DNA of 64,000 bases, from NCBI RefSeq assembly GCF_913773735.1, contig NZ_CAJYEB010000032.1, positions 97,840-161,839 on the forward strand. The letters are read 5' to 3'. Below, piece by piece: positions 23,738 through 33,368 of the stretch. Both the position numbers and the translations under genes were made by a program. Numbering within the stretch: position 1 is the first letter of the stretch; each line of letters begins with the position of its first letter. Origin of the DNA: an uncultured Massilia sp. (GTDB lineage Bacteria; Pseudomonadota; Gammaproteobacteria; Burkholderiales; Burkholderiaceae_D). Under the pieces are notes generated by a model. It had not been told where the DNA came from. It worked only from the letters and a program-made list of their open reading frames with translations, and searched no databases.

Positions 23738-25191
23738 TGACCGACAAAGTACGCCTGGGGATGCTGGGCACGGGGGTGCCGGGACTCGACATCCTGCTTG
23801 GTGGCGGCTTGACCGAGTTTTCGTTCACGTTGATCGCCGGGCCCCCGGGCAGCGGCAAGACCACGCTGGCGCACCAGATCATGTTCGCGCTCGCGGGGCC
23901 GCAGCGGCGCGCCCTGTTCTTCACCGTGCTGGGCGAGCCGCCCCTGAAGATGCTGCGCTACCAGCAGCAGTTCCCGTTCTTCGACATGGACAAGGTCGGC
24001 GCCAGCATCCGTTACGTGAACCTGGCCGACGACCTGCGCGCCGGCCACTTCAACGGCGTGCTCGAACGCATCATGCGCGAGGTCGAGGACTTCGGCCCGA
24101 GCCTCGTGTTCGTCGACTCGTTCCGCTCCGTGGTGCAGACCGCGCGCGGCGGCAGCGAAGGTACCACCGACCTGCAGCAGTTCGTCCAGGAGCTGGGTTC
24201 GCGCATGGCCACCTGGCAGGCCACTACCTTCCTGATCGGCGAATACACGCAGGCCGACGTCGAGGCCAATCCGATCATCACGGTGGCCGACGGCATGATG
24301 GCGCTGTACCAGTCCAGCGACGACAATTCGATGCTGCGCCGGATCCGCGTTCTCAAGATGCGCGGCCAGGCCCACATGATGGGCGCCCATACGATGCGCA
24401 TCACCGACGAGGGCATCCGCGTGTATCCGCGCGAGCTGCCGCCGCTGGCCGACGACCGCCTGCCCGGCACCGCGGTCGACCGCGATCCGCGCCGCATCCC
24501 GACCGGCGTGCCCGGGCTGGATGCGCTGCTGCACGGCGGCTTGCCGCAGGGCCATTCGCTGCTGGTGACCGGCCCGACCGGCATCGGCAAGACCATCCTC
24601 GGTACCCGCTTCCTCCAGGCCGGCGTCGAGCGGGGCGAGCGCGGCGTCGGCGTGTTCTTCGAGAAGGGCGTGTCGCGCCTGCGCAATGCCGAACTGGCCG
24701 CGATGGCGCAGGCCGGCCACGTCGCCGTGATCGAGACCCGCTCGCTGTCGCTGAGCGTCGAGGAACTGCTGGACGACGTGCTCAGCGCGATCGACCGCAC
24801 CGGCGCCACGCGCGTGGTGATCGATTCCCTGTCCGAGTTCGACTTGTACCTGGCCCCGGAAGCGCGCGCCGACCTGCGCCAGACCGTGTTCCGCATCCTG
24901 TCGACGCTGGCCAAGCGCGGGGTCACGGTGCTGGTCACGGCCGGCATGGAAGACTTCGCGTCGAAGCTGCGCTTCAGTCCCCAGGCGCTGTCCTTCCTGG
25001 CCGATGCCGTGGTGGCGCTGCGCTACGCCGAGATCGGCGGCGCGCTGCGCAAGTTCGTCACCGTCGTCAAGGTGCGCGGCTGCGACCACAGCACCGAACT
25101 GCGCGGCTACCACATCACCGCCGGCGGCATCGAGGTCGACGACACGCCGTTGCCGTACGATGCCGTGCTGTCCGGCTGGCCGCAAGGCTGA
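23737..25191 (+). CDS. KaiC-like double-domain RecA-superfamily ATPase
   Basis: Two P-loops (IAGPPGSGKTTLAHQIMFA, VTGPTGIGKTILGTRFL), each preceded by TGVPGLD; VVALRYAEIGGALRKFVTVVKVRGCDHSTELRGYHI. Confidence 0.9.
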   Translation: MTDKVRLGMLGTGVPGLDILLGGGLTEFSFTLIAGPPGSGKTTLAHQIMFALAGPQRRALFFTVLGEPPLKMLRYQQQFPFFDMDKVGASIRYVNLADDLRAGHFNGVLERIMREVEDFGPSLVFVDSFRSVVQTARGGSEGTTDLQQFVQELGSRMATWQATTFLIGEYTQADVEANPIITVADGMMALYQSSDDNSMLRRIRVLKMRGQAHMMGAHTMRITDEGIRVYPRELPPLADDRLPGTAVDRDPRRIPTGVPGLDALLHGGLPQGHSLLVTGPTGIGKTILGTRFLQAGVERGERGVGVFFEKGVSRLRNAELAAMAQAGHVAVIETRSLSLSVEELLDDVLSAIDRTGATRVVIDSLSEFDLYLAPEARADLRQTVFRILSTLAKRGVTVLVTAGMEDFASKLRFSPQALSFLADAVVALRYAEIGGALRKFVTVVKVRGCDHSTELRGYHITAGGIEVDDTPLPYDAVLSGWPQG

Positions 25192-25201
25192 CGGGGGTGG
25201 C

Positions 25202-26563
25202 ATGAGCGCGGCGCAAGCGGGGATGGAGGAGGTGGCGGCGCATGCCGTCGATCGCGCCGATGCCGCCGTGGACCACGCCGTGCTGCATGCGCGCGTGCAG
25301 GCGCTCGAGGAAGAACTCGCGCGGCTGCGCGCCGAAGCGCAGGACCGGCGCCAGCTCGAGGATACCGTGACCCAGCTGCGCGAGGCCAACGAGCACTTGG
25401 TGCTGGCCACCGTCAATGCCCAGCACCTGCGCGACGACGCCGAAGCGGCGAACCGGCGCCAGAACGAATTCCTGGCGATGCTGGCGCACGAACTGCGCAA
25501 CCCGCTGTCGCCGATCGCGATGGCGGCGTCGCTGCTCGAGCGCAGCGGCGACGGCGAGCACGCCAGGCTGGCGCGCGTGGTGGGGCGCCAGGTCGGGCAC
25601 ATGGCGCGCCTGCTCGACGACCTGCTGGACGCCGCCCGCATCAGCAGCGGCAAGATCACGCTGGCGCCGGAGCCGCTGGCGCTGGCCGAGGTGCTGCGCC
25701 ACGCGGTCGAGACGGTACAGCCGCGCATCGCCGAGCGCGCGCAAGCGCTGGAACTGGCGCTGCCCGCGGAGGGCGTGGCCGTCGAGGGCGACCGCGTGCG
25801 CCTGGCCCAGGTGTTCACCAACCTGCTGGCCAATGCCTCCAAGTACACCGGCGACGGCGGCCGCCTGCGCCTGGCCGTGCTGGCCGACGAGGACGACGGA
25901 CACGTGCTGGTCAGCGTCGAGGACAACGGCACCGGCATCGCGCCCGAGACCATTCCGCACATCTTCGACCTGTTCACCCAGGGGCCGCGCTCGCTGGCCC
26001 GTTCCGAAGGCGGCCTCGGGGTGGGCCTGAACGTGGTGCGCAACCTGGTCGGCATGCATGGCGGCACGGTCGACGCCTACAGCGCCGGCAGCGGCCAGGG
26101 CAGCCGCTTCACCGTGCGCCTGCCGCGCAGCGCCGCGGCGCCGGCGGCCCCCGCGCCGGCGCCCCCGGTGCACGTGGCGGGACCGCGCCGCGTGCTGCTG
26201 ATCGAGGATAACCTGGACGCCTGCGCCACCCTGGCGGGCTGCCTGGCGGCCGACGGCCACGACGTGGCCACGGCGCACGACGGCGACGCCGGGCTGGCGC
26301 TGGCGCTGGGCGGCGGGTGGGACGTCATCGTCTGCGACATCGGCCTGCCCGGGCTGGACGGCCTGGGCCTGATGCAGGCGCTGCGCGCGGCGCCCGCCGG
26401 CGCGGCGCCGTATGCGATCGCCCTGAGCGGCTACGGCCAGCCCGACGACCGCGAACGCGGCCTGCAGGCCGGCTTCGACCGCTACCTCGTCAAGCCGGTG
26501 GCGGCCGAGCTATTGCGCGAACTGGTGGCCGGCGCGCCCGCCGCCGGCCCGCTCAGCGCCTGA
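25202..26563 (+). CDS. Soluble hybrid histidine kinase (coiled coil, HisKA, HATPase, REC)
   Basis: H-box NEFLAMLAHELRNPLSPI, FTNLLANASKYT, GLGVGLNVVRNLV, REC VLLIEDNLDACATL...DIGLPGLDG; no TM segment seen. Confidence 0.92.
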   Translation: MSAAQAGMEEVAAHAVDRADAAVDHAVLHARVQALEEELARLRAEAQDRRQLEDTVTQLREANEHLVLATVNAQHLRDDAEAANRRQNEFLAMLAHELRNPLSPIAMAASLLERSGDGEHARLARVVGRQVGHMARLLDDLLDAARISSGKITLAPEPLALAEVLRHAVETVQPRIAERAQALELALPAEGVAVEGDRVRLAQVFTNLLANASKYTGDGGRLRLAVLADEDDGHVLVSVEDNGTGIAPETIPHIFDLFTQGPRSLARSEGGLGVGLNVVRNLVGMHGGTVDAYSAGSGQGSRFTVRLPRSAAAPAAPAPAPPVHVAGPRRVLLIEDNLDACATLAGCLAADGHDVATAHDGDAGLALALGGGWDVIVCDIGLPGLDGLGLMQALRAAPAGAAPYAIALSGYGQPDDRERGLQAGFDRYLVKPVAAELLRELVAGAPAAGPLSA

Positions 26564-27755
26564 GCAGCGTCTGCAGCCGCTCGACGGCTTCCTCGATCCT
26601 GTCGTACTTCGTCGCGTAGGAAAAGCGCACGTGGCGCTGCGGCGCGGCGAAGCCGAAGTCCGCGCCCGGCACGATCGCCACGCGGGCGTCGCGCAGCACG
26701 GCCATGGCGAAGGCGGCGCTGTCGTGCGCGTCCGGATGCGCGAGGCCGGCGACGTCCGCATACACGTAGAAGGCGCCGTCCGGCATCACCGGAATCGCGA
26801 AGCCCAGCGCGCGCAGCGCCGGCACCAGGAAATCGCGGCGGCGCTGGAATTCCAGCCTGCGTTCCTCGAACACCGCGATGGCGTCGGGCGCGAAGCAGGC
26901 GAGCGCCGCATGCTGGGCGACGGTGGGCGCGCAGATGAACAGGTTCTGGGCCAGCTTTTCCACCGCCGGCACCAGCGCCTCGGGCAGCACCAGCCAGCCC
27001 AGGCGCCAGCCGGTCATGCCGAAGTACTTCGAGAAGCTGTTGACCGTGATGACGTCGGCGCCGAAGGACAGCGCGCTGACCGGCCGCGCGCCGTAGGACA
27101 GGCCCTGGTAGATCTCGTCGACGATCGCGAAGCCGCCGCGTGCGCGCACGGCCGCCAGCAGGTCCTGCGTCTGTTGCGGCGTCATCGACGTGCCGGTCGG
27201 ATTCGACGGCGAGGCCACGATGACGCCGCGCGTGCGCGCGTTCCAGTGCGCGCCGACCTGGGCGGCGTCGAGCTGGTAGCGCTCGTCCGGTCCGGACGGC
27301 ACCAGCACCGGGCGCCCGCCGAAGGCGCTGACGAAGTGGCGGTTGCACGGGTAGCAGGGATCGGGCATCAGTACCTCGTCGCCGTCGGCCACCAGCGCGG
27401 CGCAGGCCAGCAGCAGGCCGGCGGAGGCGCCCGCCGTGATCACGATGCGGCGCGGATCGATGTCCAGGCCGTGGGCGCCGGCGTACCAGCCGGAGATGGC
27501 CTCCCGCAGCGCCGGCAGCCCGAGCGATTCCGTGTATTGCGTGGTCCCGGACTGGATCGCCGCCACCGCGGCGCGCGCGACGACGTCGGGCGCCGTGAAA
27601 TCGGGCTCGCCGACGCTCATGCTGACGACGTCGATGCCGGCGCGGGTCATGGCGGCGGCGGCCTTGACCATTTCCATGACGCGGAAGGGTTCGATGGCCG
27701 CGACGCGGGCGGCGAGTTGCAGGGCGCCGGCGGCGCTGGAAGGATTCTCTGGCAT
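26553..27755 (-). CDS. Pyridoxal-phosphate-dependent aminotransferase, class I/II
   Basis: VVSMSVGEPDFTAPDVVARAA, ASPSNPTGTSM, IVDEIYQGLSYG, SFSKYFGMTGWRLGW. Confidence 0.92.
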   Translation of the reverse strand: MPENPSSAAGALQLAARVAAIEPFRVMEMVKAAAAMTRAGIDVVSMSVGEPDFTAPDVVARAAVAAIQSGTTQYTESLGLPALREAISGWYAGAHGLDIDPRRIVITAGASAGLLLACAALVADGDEVLMPDPCYPCNRHFVSAFGGRPVLVPSGPDERYQLDAAQVGAHWNARTRGVIVASPSNPTGTSMTPQQTQDLLAAVRARGGFAIVDEIYQGLSYGARPVSALSFGADVITVNSFSKYFGMTGWRLGWLVLPEALVPAVEKLAQNLFICAPTVAQHAALACFAPDAIAVFEERRLEFQRRRDFLVPALRALGFAIPVMPDGAFYVYADVAGLAHPDAHDSAAFAMAVLRDARVAIVPGADFGFAAPQRHVRFSYATKYDRIEEAVERLQTLLRR

Positions 27756-27838
27756 GCTTGCGGAAAACGAGGTGGATGGACCGGGACCGGCAAATTCCGC
27801 CATCTTAGCGCAAGCGGGCGGCCTGCGCCCGCAGGGGC

Positions 27839-30694
27839 CTAGGCCGGCGCGCAGGCGGCCGCGCGCGCGTCGGCCAGCAGCGCGGCGCAGGCGGCCGGCG
27901 GCTGCGGACGGCCCACGTACCAGCCCTGGATCTCGTCGCAGTCGTACTGGTCCAGCTCGCGCAGCTGGGCCAGCGTCTCCACGCCCTCGGCCACCACCTT
28001 CAGGTTCAGGCTGTGCGCCAGGCGGATCACGGCCTTGGTGATGGCGGCGTCGTCCGGGTCGTCCGGCAGGTCGCGCACGAAGGTGCGGTCGATCTTGAGC
28101 GCGTCGAGCGGGAAGCGCTTCAGGTAGGCCAGGCTCGAATAGCCGGTGCCGAAGTCGTCGACCGACAGGCGCATGCCGAGCGCCTTCAGGCGCGCCAGCG
28201 TCGCCACCACGGCCTCTGGGTCGGTCATCAGCATCGACTCGGTCAGTTCGAATTCGAGCAGGCCGGGATCGACGCCGGACGCCGTCACGATGCGCTCGAT
28301 GCGTTCGGCCAGGTCGGGCTGCTGCAGCTGGCGCGCCGACAGGTTGATCGCGACCGGCGGCTGCGCCAGGCCCTGCGCCTGCCAGGCCTTGAGCTGGCGG
28401 CAGACTTCCGCGATCACCCATTCGCCGACGGCCAGGATCAGGCCCGTGTCCTCCAGGATCGAGATGAATTCCAGCGGCCCGACCATGCCGCGCTGCGCGT
28501 GGTTCCAGCGCAGCAGCGCTTCGAAGCCGCTGACGGCGCCGCCGGCCAGGTCCAGCTTGGGCTGGTAGTGCAGCAGGAACTCGCCGCGCTCCAGCGCCAG
28601 GCGCAGCTGGTTCTCGGTCTGCAGGCGCAGCGCGGCCTGCTCGTGCATGGCCGGCTGGAAGAAGCGGAAGCCGTTGCGGCCGCCGCTCTTGGCGTCGTAC
28701 ATCGCCGTGTCGGCGTTCTTCAGCAGCGCCTCGGCATCGGCGCCGTCCGCGGGATAGCCGGCGATGCCGATGCTGGCCGACACGAACAGTTGCTGCCCCT
28801 GCAGCTGGAAGGGCTGCGCCAGCGCGTCGATGATGCGGCGCGCGACCGGGGCGGCATCGTCGATGGCCGCCAGCTGCGGCAGCACCAGCGCGAACTCGTC
28901 GCCGCCCAGGCGCGCCACCACGTCGCCGGGACGGGCGCAGGCCTGCAGGCGCTGCGCCGCCTGCACCAGCAGCTGGTCGCCGACGCCGTGGCCGAGCATG
29001 TCGTTGACGTTCTTGAAGCGGTCCAGGTCGACGAACATCACGGCCGCCTGCTGCCCGGCGCGCCCGGCCTGGACGATCGCGTCCTCCAGGCAGGACTGCA
29101 GGCGGCGCCGGTTCGGCAGGCTGGTCAGCGGATCGTACTGCGCCAGGTAGGTCAGGCGGCTGCGCGCATCGTGGCGCTCGACGGCGGTGGCCAGGATGTT
29201 GGCGATGCCGCGCAGGAAGCTGGCGTCGTCGGCGTCGAAGCGGCGCCCGGCGCGGTCGTACACGCCCAGCACGCCGAAGCTGCGGTCGGCGCAGACGATG
29301 GCGGCGTCCAGCGCGGCGCCGGTACCGTGGCCCGCGGCGCAGCCGGACAGGACGGCGGCGATGGCGCCGGCGTCGGCGCCGTCCCCGTCGTGCGGCAAGG
29401 CCTGTCCACGCGCCGCCGCGAGGCAGCCGCTGCCGGCGCGCACCCGCAGGCGGCCGTCCGGGCCGGTCTCGAACAGGGCGGCGCAGGACGCGCCCAGCCC
29501 GGCGGCGGCCGCGGCGGCGGCTTCGTCGAACAGCTCGTGCAGGTCGTTCGCGGCCAGCGCCTTGTGCCCCAGTTCGGCCACCAGCGTCTGGCGCCGGGCG
29601 TTGGCGAGGATGGCGCGCTCGAAGGCCTTGCGTTCGCTGATGTCGATGTCGATGCAGATGTAGCGCTCGATGGTGCCGGCGGCGTCGCTGATCGGCACCA
29701 CGGTCCGGTACCACTCGCGCTGGCCATGGCGTCCGTCGATCACCACTTCGCCGTTCCAGACCTGGTCGGACGGCTGCCAGGGCGCGCCGCCGGCGGCGGG
29801 GCGGCCGACGTCGGCCAGGGCGCGGCCGACCAGTTCGGCGCGCGCGAAGCCGGAGCTGGCGACGAACAGGTCGTTGACGCCGGCGATGATGCCGGCGCAG
29901 TCGACCTCGCACACGATGGCGGCGCGGTCCAGTGCGCTCTTGTGCTGCATGAGCGAATTCATCAGGGAATCGATGCGCTGGCCGAACTGCACGCGCAGGC
30001 TGGCCGCGCTGCGGTTGACCGACTGGATCGCTTCCTGGATCTCGGTCGGCGCGTCCGCCAGCAGCGCCGCCTCGGCGGTCACGCGGCCGGCGGCGACGTC
30101 GTCCTCGAAGGAGCGCAGGCGGCCCAGGTTGTCGAGCCAGCGGCGCAGCAACGTGCGCATCAGCGCCAGGCTGGCGAGGAAGGCGATGCCGGCGACGGCG
30201 GCGGTTTCCAGCGCCATGGTCCACAGCTGGGCGGCCAGCTTGTGTTCGTCGAAGCGCAGGCGCACCACGCCATAGTCCTTGCCGCCGACGCTGGCGACGC
30301 GGTTGACGTCGTACAGCTTGGCGGCGATCAGGTCCGTCAGCCAGGCGGGCGCCGGGGCGCCGGCGACAGAAGGCGCGTCGAGGCGGATCGCGGCGCCGGA
30401 GACGTCGATGAATTCGGCGCGCTTGAATGGCGACTGCACCAGCATCTTGCCGAGCGTGCGCTTGACGGTGTCGTAGTCGCCGATCACGACGCTGTCCTCG
30501 ATGGTCTGGGCGGCCACCTCGACCAGGGTCATGGCGGCATCCTGGGTCTCCTCGACGTGCTGCAGGAACTGGTAGCGGTAGAACAGGCCCAGGCCGACGC
30601 CCATGCACAGCAGCAGGGTCAGGCTGAACACCGTGAACACGCGCCCGACGAGGGAGCGCGGCAGCAGGCGGGAAAGGGAACGCGGCAGCGGCAT
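27839..30694 (-). CDS. Membrane GGDEF/EAL protein with periplasmic sensor and PAS-like/GAF-like regions
   Basis: Two TM segments around a periplasmic domain; RLGGDEFALVLPQ; GFEALLRWNH; DDFGTGYSSLAYLKRFPLDALKIDRTFV; VVAEGVET. Confidence 0.92.
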   Translation of the reverse strand: MPLPRSLSRLLPRSLVGRVFTVFSLTLLLCMGVGLGLFYRYQFLQHVEETQDAAMTLVEVAAQTIEDSVVIGDYDTVKRTLGKMLVQSPFKRAEFIDVSGAAIRLDAPSVAGAPAPAWLTDLIAAKLYDVNRVASVGGKDYGVVRLRFDEHKLAAQLWTMALETAAVAGIAFLASLALMRTLLRRWLDNLGRLRSFEDDVAAGRVTAEAALLADAPTEIQEAIQSVNRSAASLRVQFGQRIDSLMNSLMQHKSALDRAAIVCEVDCAGIIAGVNDLFVASSGFARAELVGRALADVGRPAAGGAPWQPSDQVWNGEVVIDGRHGQREWYRTVVPISDAAGTIERYICIDIDISERKAFERAILANARRQTLVAELGHKALAANDLHELFDEAAAAAAAGLGASCAALFETGPDGRLRVRAGSGCLAAARGQALPHDGDGADAGAIAAVLSGCAAGHGTGAALDAAIVCADRSFGVLGVYDRAGRRFDADDASFLRGIANILATAVERHDARSRLTYLAQYDPLTSLPNRRRLQSCLEDAIVQAGRAGQQAAVMFVDLDRFKNVNDMLGHGVGDQLLVQAAQRLQACARPGDVVARLGGDEFALVLPQLAAIDDAAPVARRIIDALAQPFQLQGQQLFVSASIGIAGYPADGADAEALLKNADTAMYDAKSGGRNGFRFFQPAMHEQAALRLQTENQLRLALERGEFLLHYQPKLDLAGGAVSGFEALLRWNHAQRGMVGPLEFISILEDTGLILAVGEWVIAEVCRQLKAWQAQGLAQPPVAINLSARQLQQPDLAERIERIVTASGVDPGLLEFELTESMLMTDPEAVVATLARLKALGMRLSVDDFGTGYSSLAYLKRFPLDALKIDRTFVRDLPDDPDDAAITKAVIRLAHSLNLKVVAEGVETLAQLRELDQYDCDEIQGWYVGRPQPPAACAALLADARAAACAPA

Positions 30695-30710
30695 CGTGGG
30701 GACGCGCCGT

Positions 30711-31565
30711 TCAGCGCAGGCTGGCCGGCGCGCCGGCGTAGAAAGTACGGTAGGCCGCGTAGTCGGCATCGCTGGCCGGCACGAAGGCCAGCGGCACCGG
30801 CGCATGGACCAGTTCCGACGCCGCCTGCAGGATCCTGCGGCCTTCCGGATCGTCGCGCATGCCGAGGAAGGCGCGCGCCACGGCGCGCGCCTGGGCCGGC
30901 GGCACGCGCGGCGAGACCATCAGTGCCAGGTCGTTGAAGCGCTCCGACGACCACAGGATGCGGAACCGCTTGCCCTCGCGGCCGATGTAGTTCTGCACCA
31001 GCTGCGAGTTGGCGCCGACGGCCTTGACCTTGCCGGCGAACAGCTGGGTGAAGGCGGCGTCCTGGTTGCCGGCGAAGACGACGTCGACCGGGATGCCCTT
31101 GCGCAGCAGCTGGGCGTACGGGACTTTGTACGCGACCAGCGCTTCCGGACCGGGAAAGGCGACCGCGGCGCCGGCCAGTTCGGCGATGTCGCGCACCGGC
31201 GAATCGGCCGGCACCACGATCTGGCCCGCCACCGGGGGCGCGTCGCGGCGCCCGAACACGGTCCAGCCCATGCGTTCGCGGTCGGGGCTGAACAGGTGGT
31301 TGGTGAACGCGAAGTCCACTTCGCGCGCCAGGATGAAGCTGGTGGTGTCGGCCGAGGTGCGGCCGAGCTTGAGTTCCAGGCGTACGCCGCTCTTTTCGGA
31401 GACGTAGCGCATGATCGGGTTCCAGAACCCCGCCGAAACCTGCAGGTTGTACTGGTTGACCGGCGAGAAATGGTAGGCGGGCGGCGCGCCCGCGCCGGCC
31501 CTGGCCGGCAGAAACGCCAGCCACAGGCAGCAAATTGAGCAGAATCGAAACATTGCGGTCGTCAT
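30711..31565 (-). CDS. Phosphate/phosphite/phosphonate-type (PhnD-like) substrate-binding protein
   Basis: PVNQYNLQVSAGFWNPIMRYVSEKSGVRLELKLG...REVDFAFTNHLF...VVFAGNQDAAFTQLFAGKVKAVGAN...ILWSSERFNDLALMV. Confidence 0.8.
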   Translation of the reverse strand: MTTAMFRFCSICCLWLAFLPARAGAGAPPAYHFSPVNQYNLQVSAGFWNPIMRYVSEKSGVRLELKLGRTSADTTSFILAREVDFAFTNHLFSPDRERMGWTVFGRRDAPPVAGQIVVPADSPVRDIAELAGAAVAFPGPEALVAYKVPYAQLLRKGIPVDVVFAGNQDAAFTQLFAGKVKAVGANSQLVQNYIGREGKRFRILWSSERFNDLALMVSPRVPPAQARAVARAFLGMRDDPEGRRILQAASELVHAPVPLAFVPASDADYAAYRTFYAGAPASLR

Positions 31566-31636
31566 ATCGCGCCGGGTCACGCTGTAAAATGACGAATATA
31601 GCAGATTTCCTCTCTGCAATAACAAGAAGTCTTTTG

Positions 31637-32191
31637 TCAATCGTGCGCGGGTGCGGCGCCGTCGTCGTCCTGCCGCAACCGCCACGCCGTGCGCGCCAGT
31701 GCGTGCACCGGCACGTCCGCGCCATCCCAGTGCTGGACGCCCACGTAGCGCATGCCCAGCCGCTCCATCAGGCGCAGGGAGGCGGCATTGTCCGGATGGC
31801 GGATCGCGCACAGGCGCGGCGCATCCAGTTCCTCGAAACCGTGGCGCACGATCGCGCGCATGGCCTCGCCGGCCAGGCCCATGCCCCAACTGGCCCGGCG
31901 CAGGCGCCAGCCGAGTTCGTGCGGGTTGGCGCGGTCCTTGCCGAGGTGCTGGATGCCGGCCGCACCCACCAGCGCGCCGCCGTCGTGCTCGACCAGCGCC
32001 CACCAGCCGTAGCCCCACTCGGACCAGCGGGTGCGCACGCGGGCGATCATGGCGCGGGTGTCGTCGACGGTCGCGACCGGGCCGCCCAGCCAGCGCATCA
32101 CGGCGGGGTCGCTGTTCATCGCGTGCAGGCCGTCGAGGTGGGCGTCGTCCAGCGGTTCGAGGCGCAGGCGGGCGGTCATCAGGGTCGTCAT
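31637..32191 (-). CDS. GNAT family N-acetyltransferase (RimJ-like)
   Basis: TARLRLEPLDDAHLDGLHAMNSDPAVMRWLGG...ELGWRLRRASWGMGLAGEAMRAIVRHGF...NAASLRLMERLGMRYVG. Confidence 0.88.
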   Translation of the reverse strand: MTTLMTARLRLEPLDDAHLDGLHAMNSDPAVMRWLGGPVATVDDTRAMIARVRTRWSEWGYGWWALVEHDGGALVGAAGIQHLGKDRANPHELGWRLRRASWGMGLAGEAMRAIVRHGFEELDAPRLCAIRHPDNAASLRLMERLGMRYVGVQHWDGADVPVHALARTAWRLRQDDDGAAPAHD

Positions 32192-32237
32192 GCCGCGAGC
32201 GCGACGGTCTGCGCGGCTTGAATGATCTGCACCTTCT

Positions 32238-32642
32238 TCATTCCCTGGTCCTCGCGGTTTGGCTGGCAACGTCGATTTTCCGATCGCGCCAGGAGACATC
32301 GAGACGCACCGTCGTCAGGTAGTTTTCGATCACGGGTTTTTCCGGATCGTCGAACGAGGATTTTGCCGACCCTTCATAGACACATGTACTGCCAGGCTCT
32401 GGTCCGCATACAAAGCCCAAGTGTTCCAGCGTTGACCGAGGGTTGCTCGAGCCCATGACGTCGTGCTTGTTGATGAATTGGCTTACCGCGTAATCGATCC
32501 CGGTTTCGCCGGTAAATATGGAATATCGCAGGACGTCTGCAATGGCGGCATTTCCGAGTCCCGTATAGTCAGCGGTAACGACCGGGCCGATGGCGCAGGC
32601 TGTCAAGAGCAGAGCAAAAGGCAAAATCCTGACTGGGTTCAT
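32238..32642 (-). CDS. Hypothetical lipoprotein
   Basis: MNPVRILPFALLLTACAIG with lipobox LLTAC; 134 aa. Confidence 0.55.
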   Translation of the reverse strand: MNPVRILPFALLLTACAIGPVVTADYTGLGNAAIADVLRYSIFTGETGIDYAVSQFINKHDVMGSSNPRSTLEHLGFVCGPEPGSTCVYEGSAKSSFDDPEKPVIENYLTTVRLDVSWRDRKIDVASQTARTRE

Positions 32643-32700
32643 GATTCATGTGGATGCGTCAAATGGATGCGTGCAAGGCACTGGCGCAGCCCGAAGCGTC

Positions 32701-33201
32701 TTAACGTCCGATGACATCTACGAAATGAAGTGCACGTGCGGTGGATTGTAAATCAGACGCCGGAAAGTGCACGCCGAAAGACAGGATACGCGGTGGGGTA
32801 CCGCCGGCACTCACATTCAACTCGTAAAACACGGGCTGCCCGTCGTTGGCGGTGGATGCATAGCGAAGCTGAAGGAATGTCTGGATGTTGGGCGCGACGT
32901 TCCCGGGGGCCAGAACTTCCAGCCTCACACTCTTGCCGTCGGGTAGCGCTGGAACAGGATGCATCGTAGGGAAGCCACCCAGGCTTTCGTCGATCCTTGT
33001 CAACATGCGCTCGGTCGCCACGGCATCGTCCCCCGGCGCTGGCAAGAACATGGTCGCGGCTTCCTTGAAATTCCGATGTTGCAACGCCTCGACAAATTTA
33101 TCGGCGGTCCTTGCTGGACCAAGGTTGCCGCCTTGCGCGACATTCGGGGTAAGCAATATGCAGAGGGCGAGGACGCCAATGCCTGGCAAGCGAAATTTCA
33201 C
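32701..33201 (-). CDS. Hypothetical exported protein
   Basis: GTG start VKFRLPGIGVLALCILLTPNVAQGG (signal-peptide-like); the longer 234-aa ORF uses a TTG start and overlaps the neighbouring gene. Confidence 0.45.
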   Translation of the reverse strand: MKFRLPGIGVLALCILLTPNVAQGGNLGPARTADKFVEALQHRNFKEAATMFLPAPGDDAVATERMLTRIDESLGGFPTMHPVPALPDGKSVRLEVLAPGNVAPNIQTFLQLRYASTANDGQPVFYELNVSAGGTPPRILSFGVHFPASDLQSTARALHFVDVIGR

Positions 33202-33368
33202 GTCCCGTGTCTTTCGTTCATGGTGCGTCTTCAGTGCGGCGATGCCCAGTCGGACCAGTGCATGTGGTCGTGCTTCTGGCGGATGGCGGGCGGTCCAGCC
33301 AGCATAGCAGGTTGCCGTGCTGAAGCGTCGATAGCTGTCACGACATTCCGGTTCCGGGCCCGAAGGAG

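Noticed and set aside
23737-25191. Calling the KaiC-like gene a circadian clock component
   Set aside because: No kaiA/kaiB in the window and key catalytic/phosphosite positions appear altered; family membership does not imply a clock.
26553-30608. 1351-aa minus-strand ORF fusing low-complexity sequence to the aminotransferase
   Set aside because: Only the part from 27755 down (MPENPSSAAGALQL...) is a recognisable aminotransferase; upstream part is antisense-frame noise relative to the GGDEF/EAL gene frame.
28013-30937. 974-aa plus-strand ORF opposite the GGDEF/EAL gene
   Set aside because: Antisense artefact; the minus-strand frame has intact GGDEF and EAL motifs.
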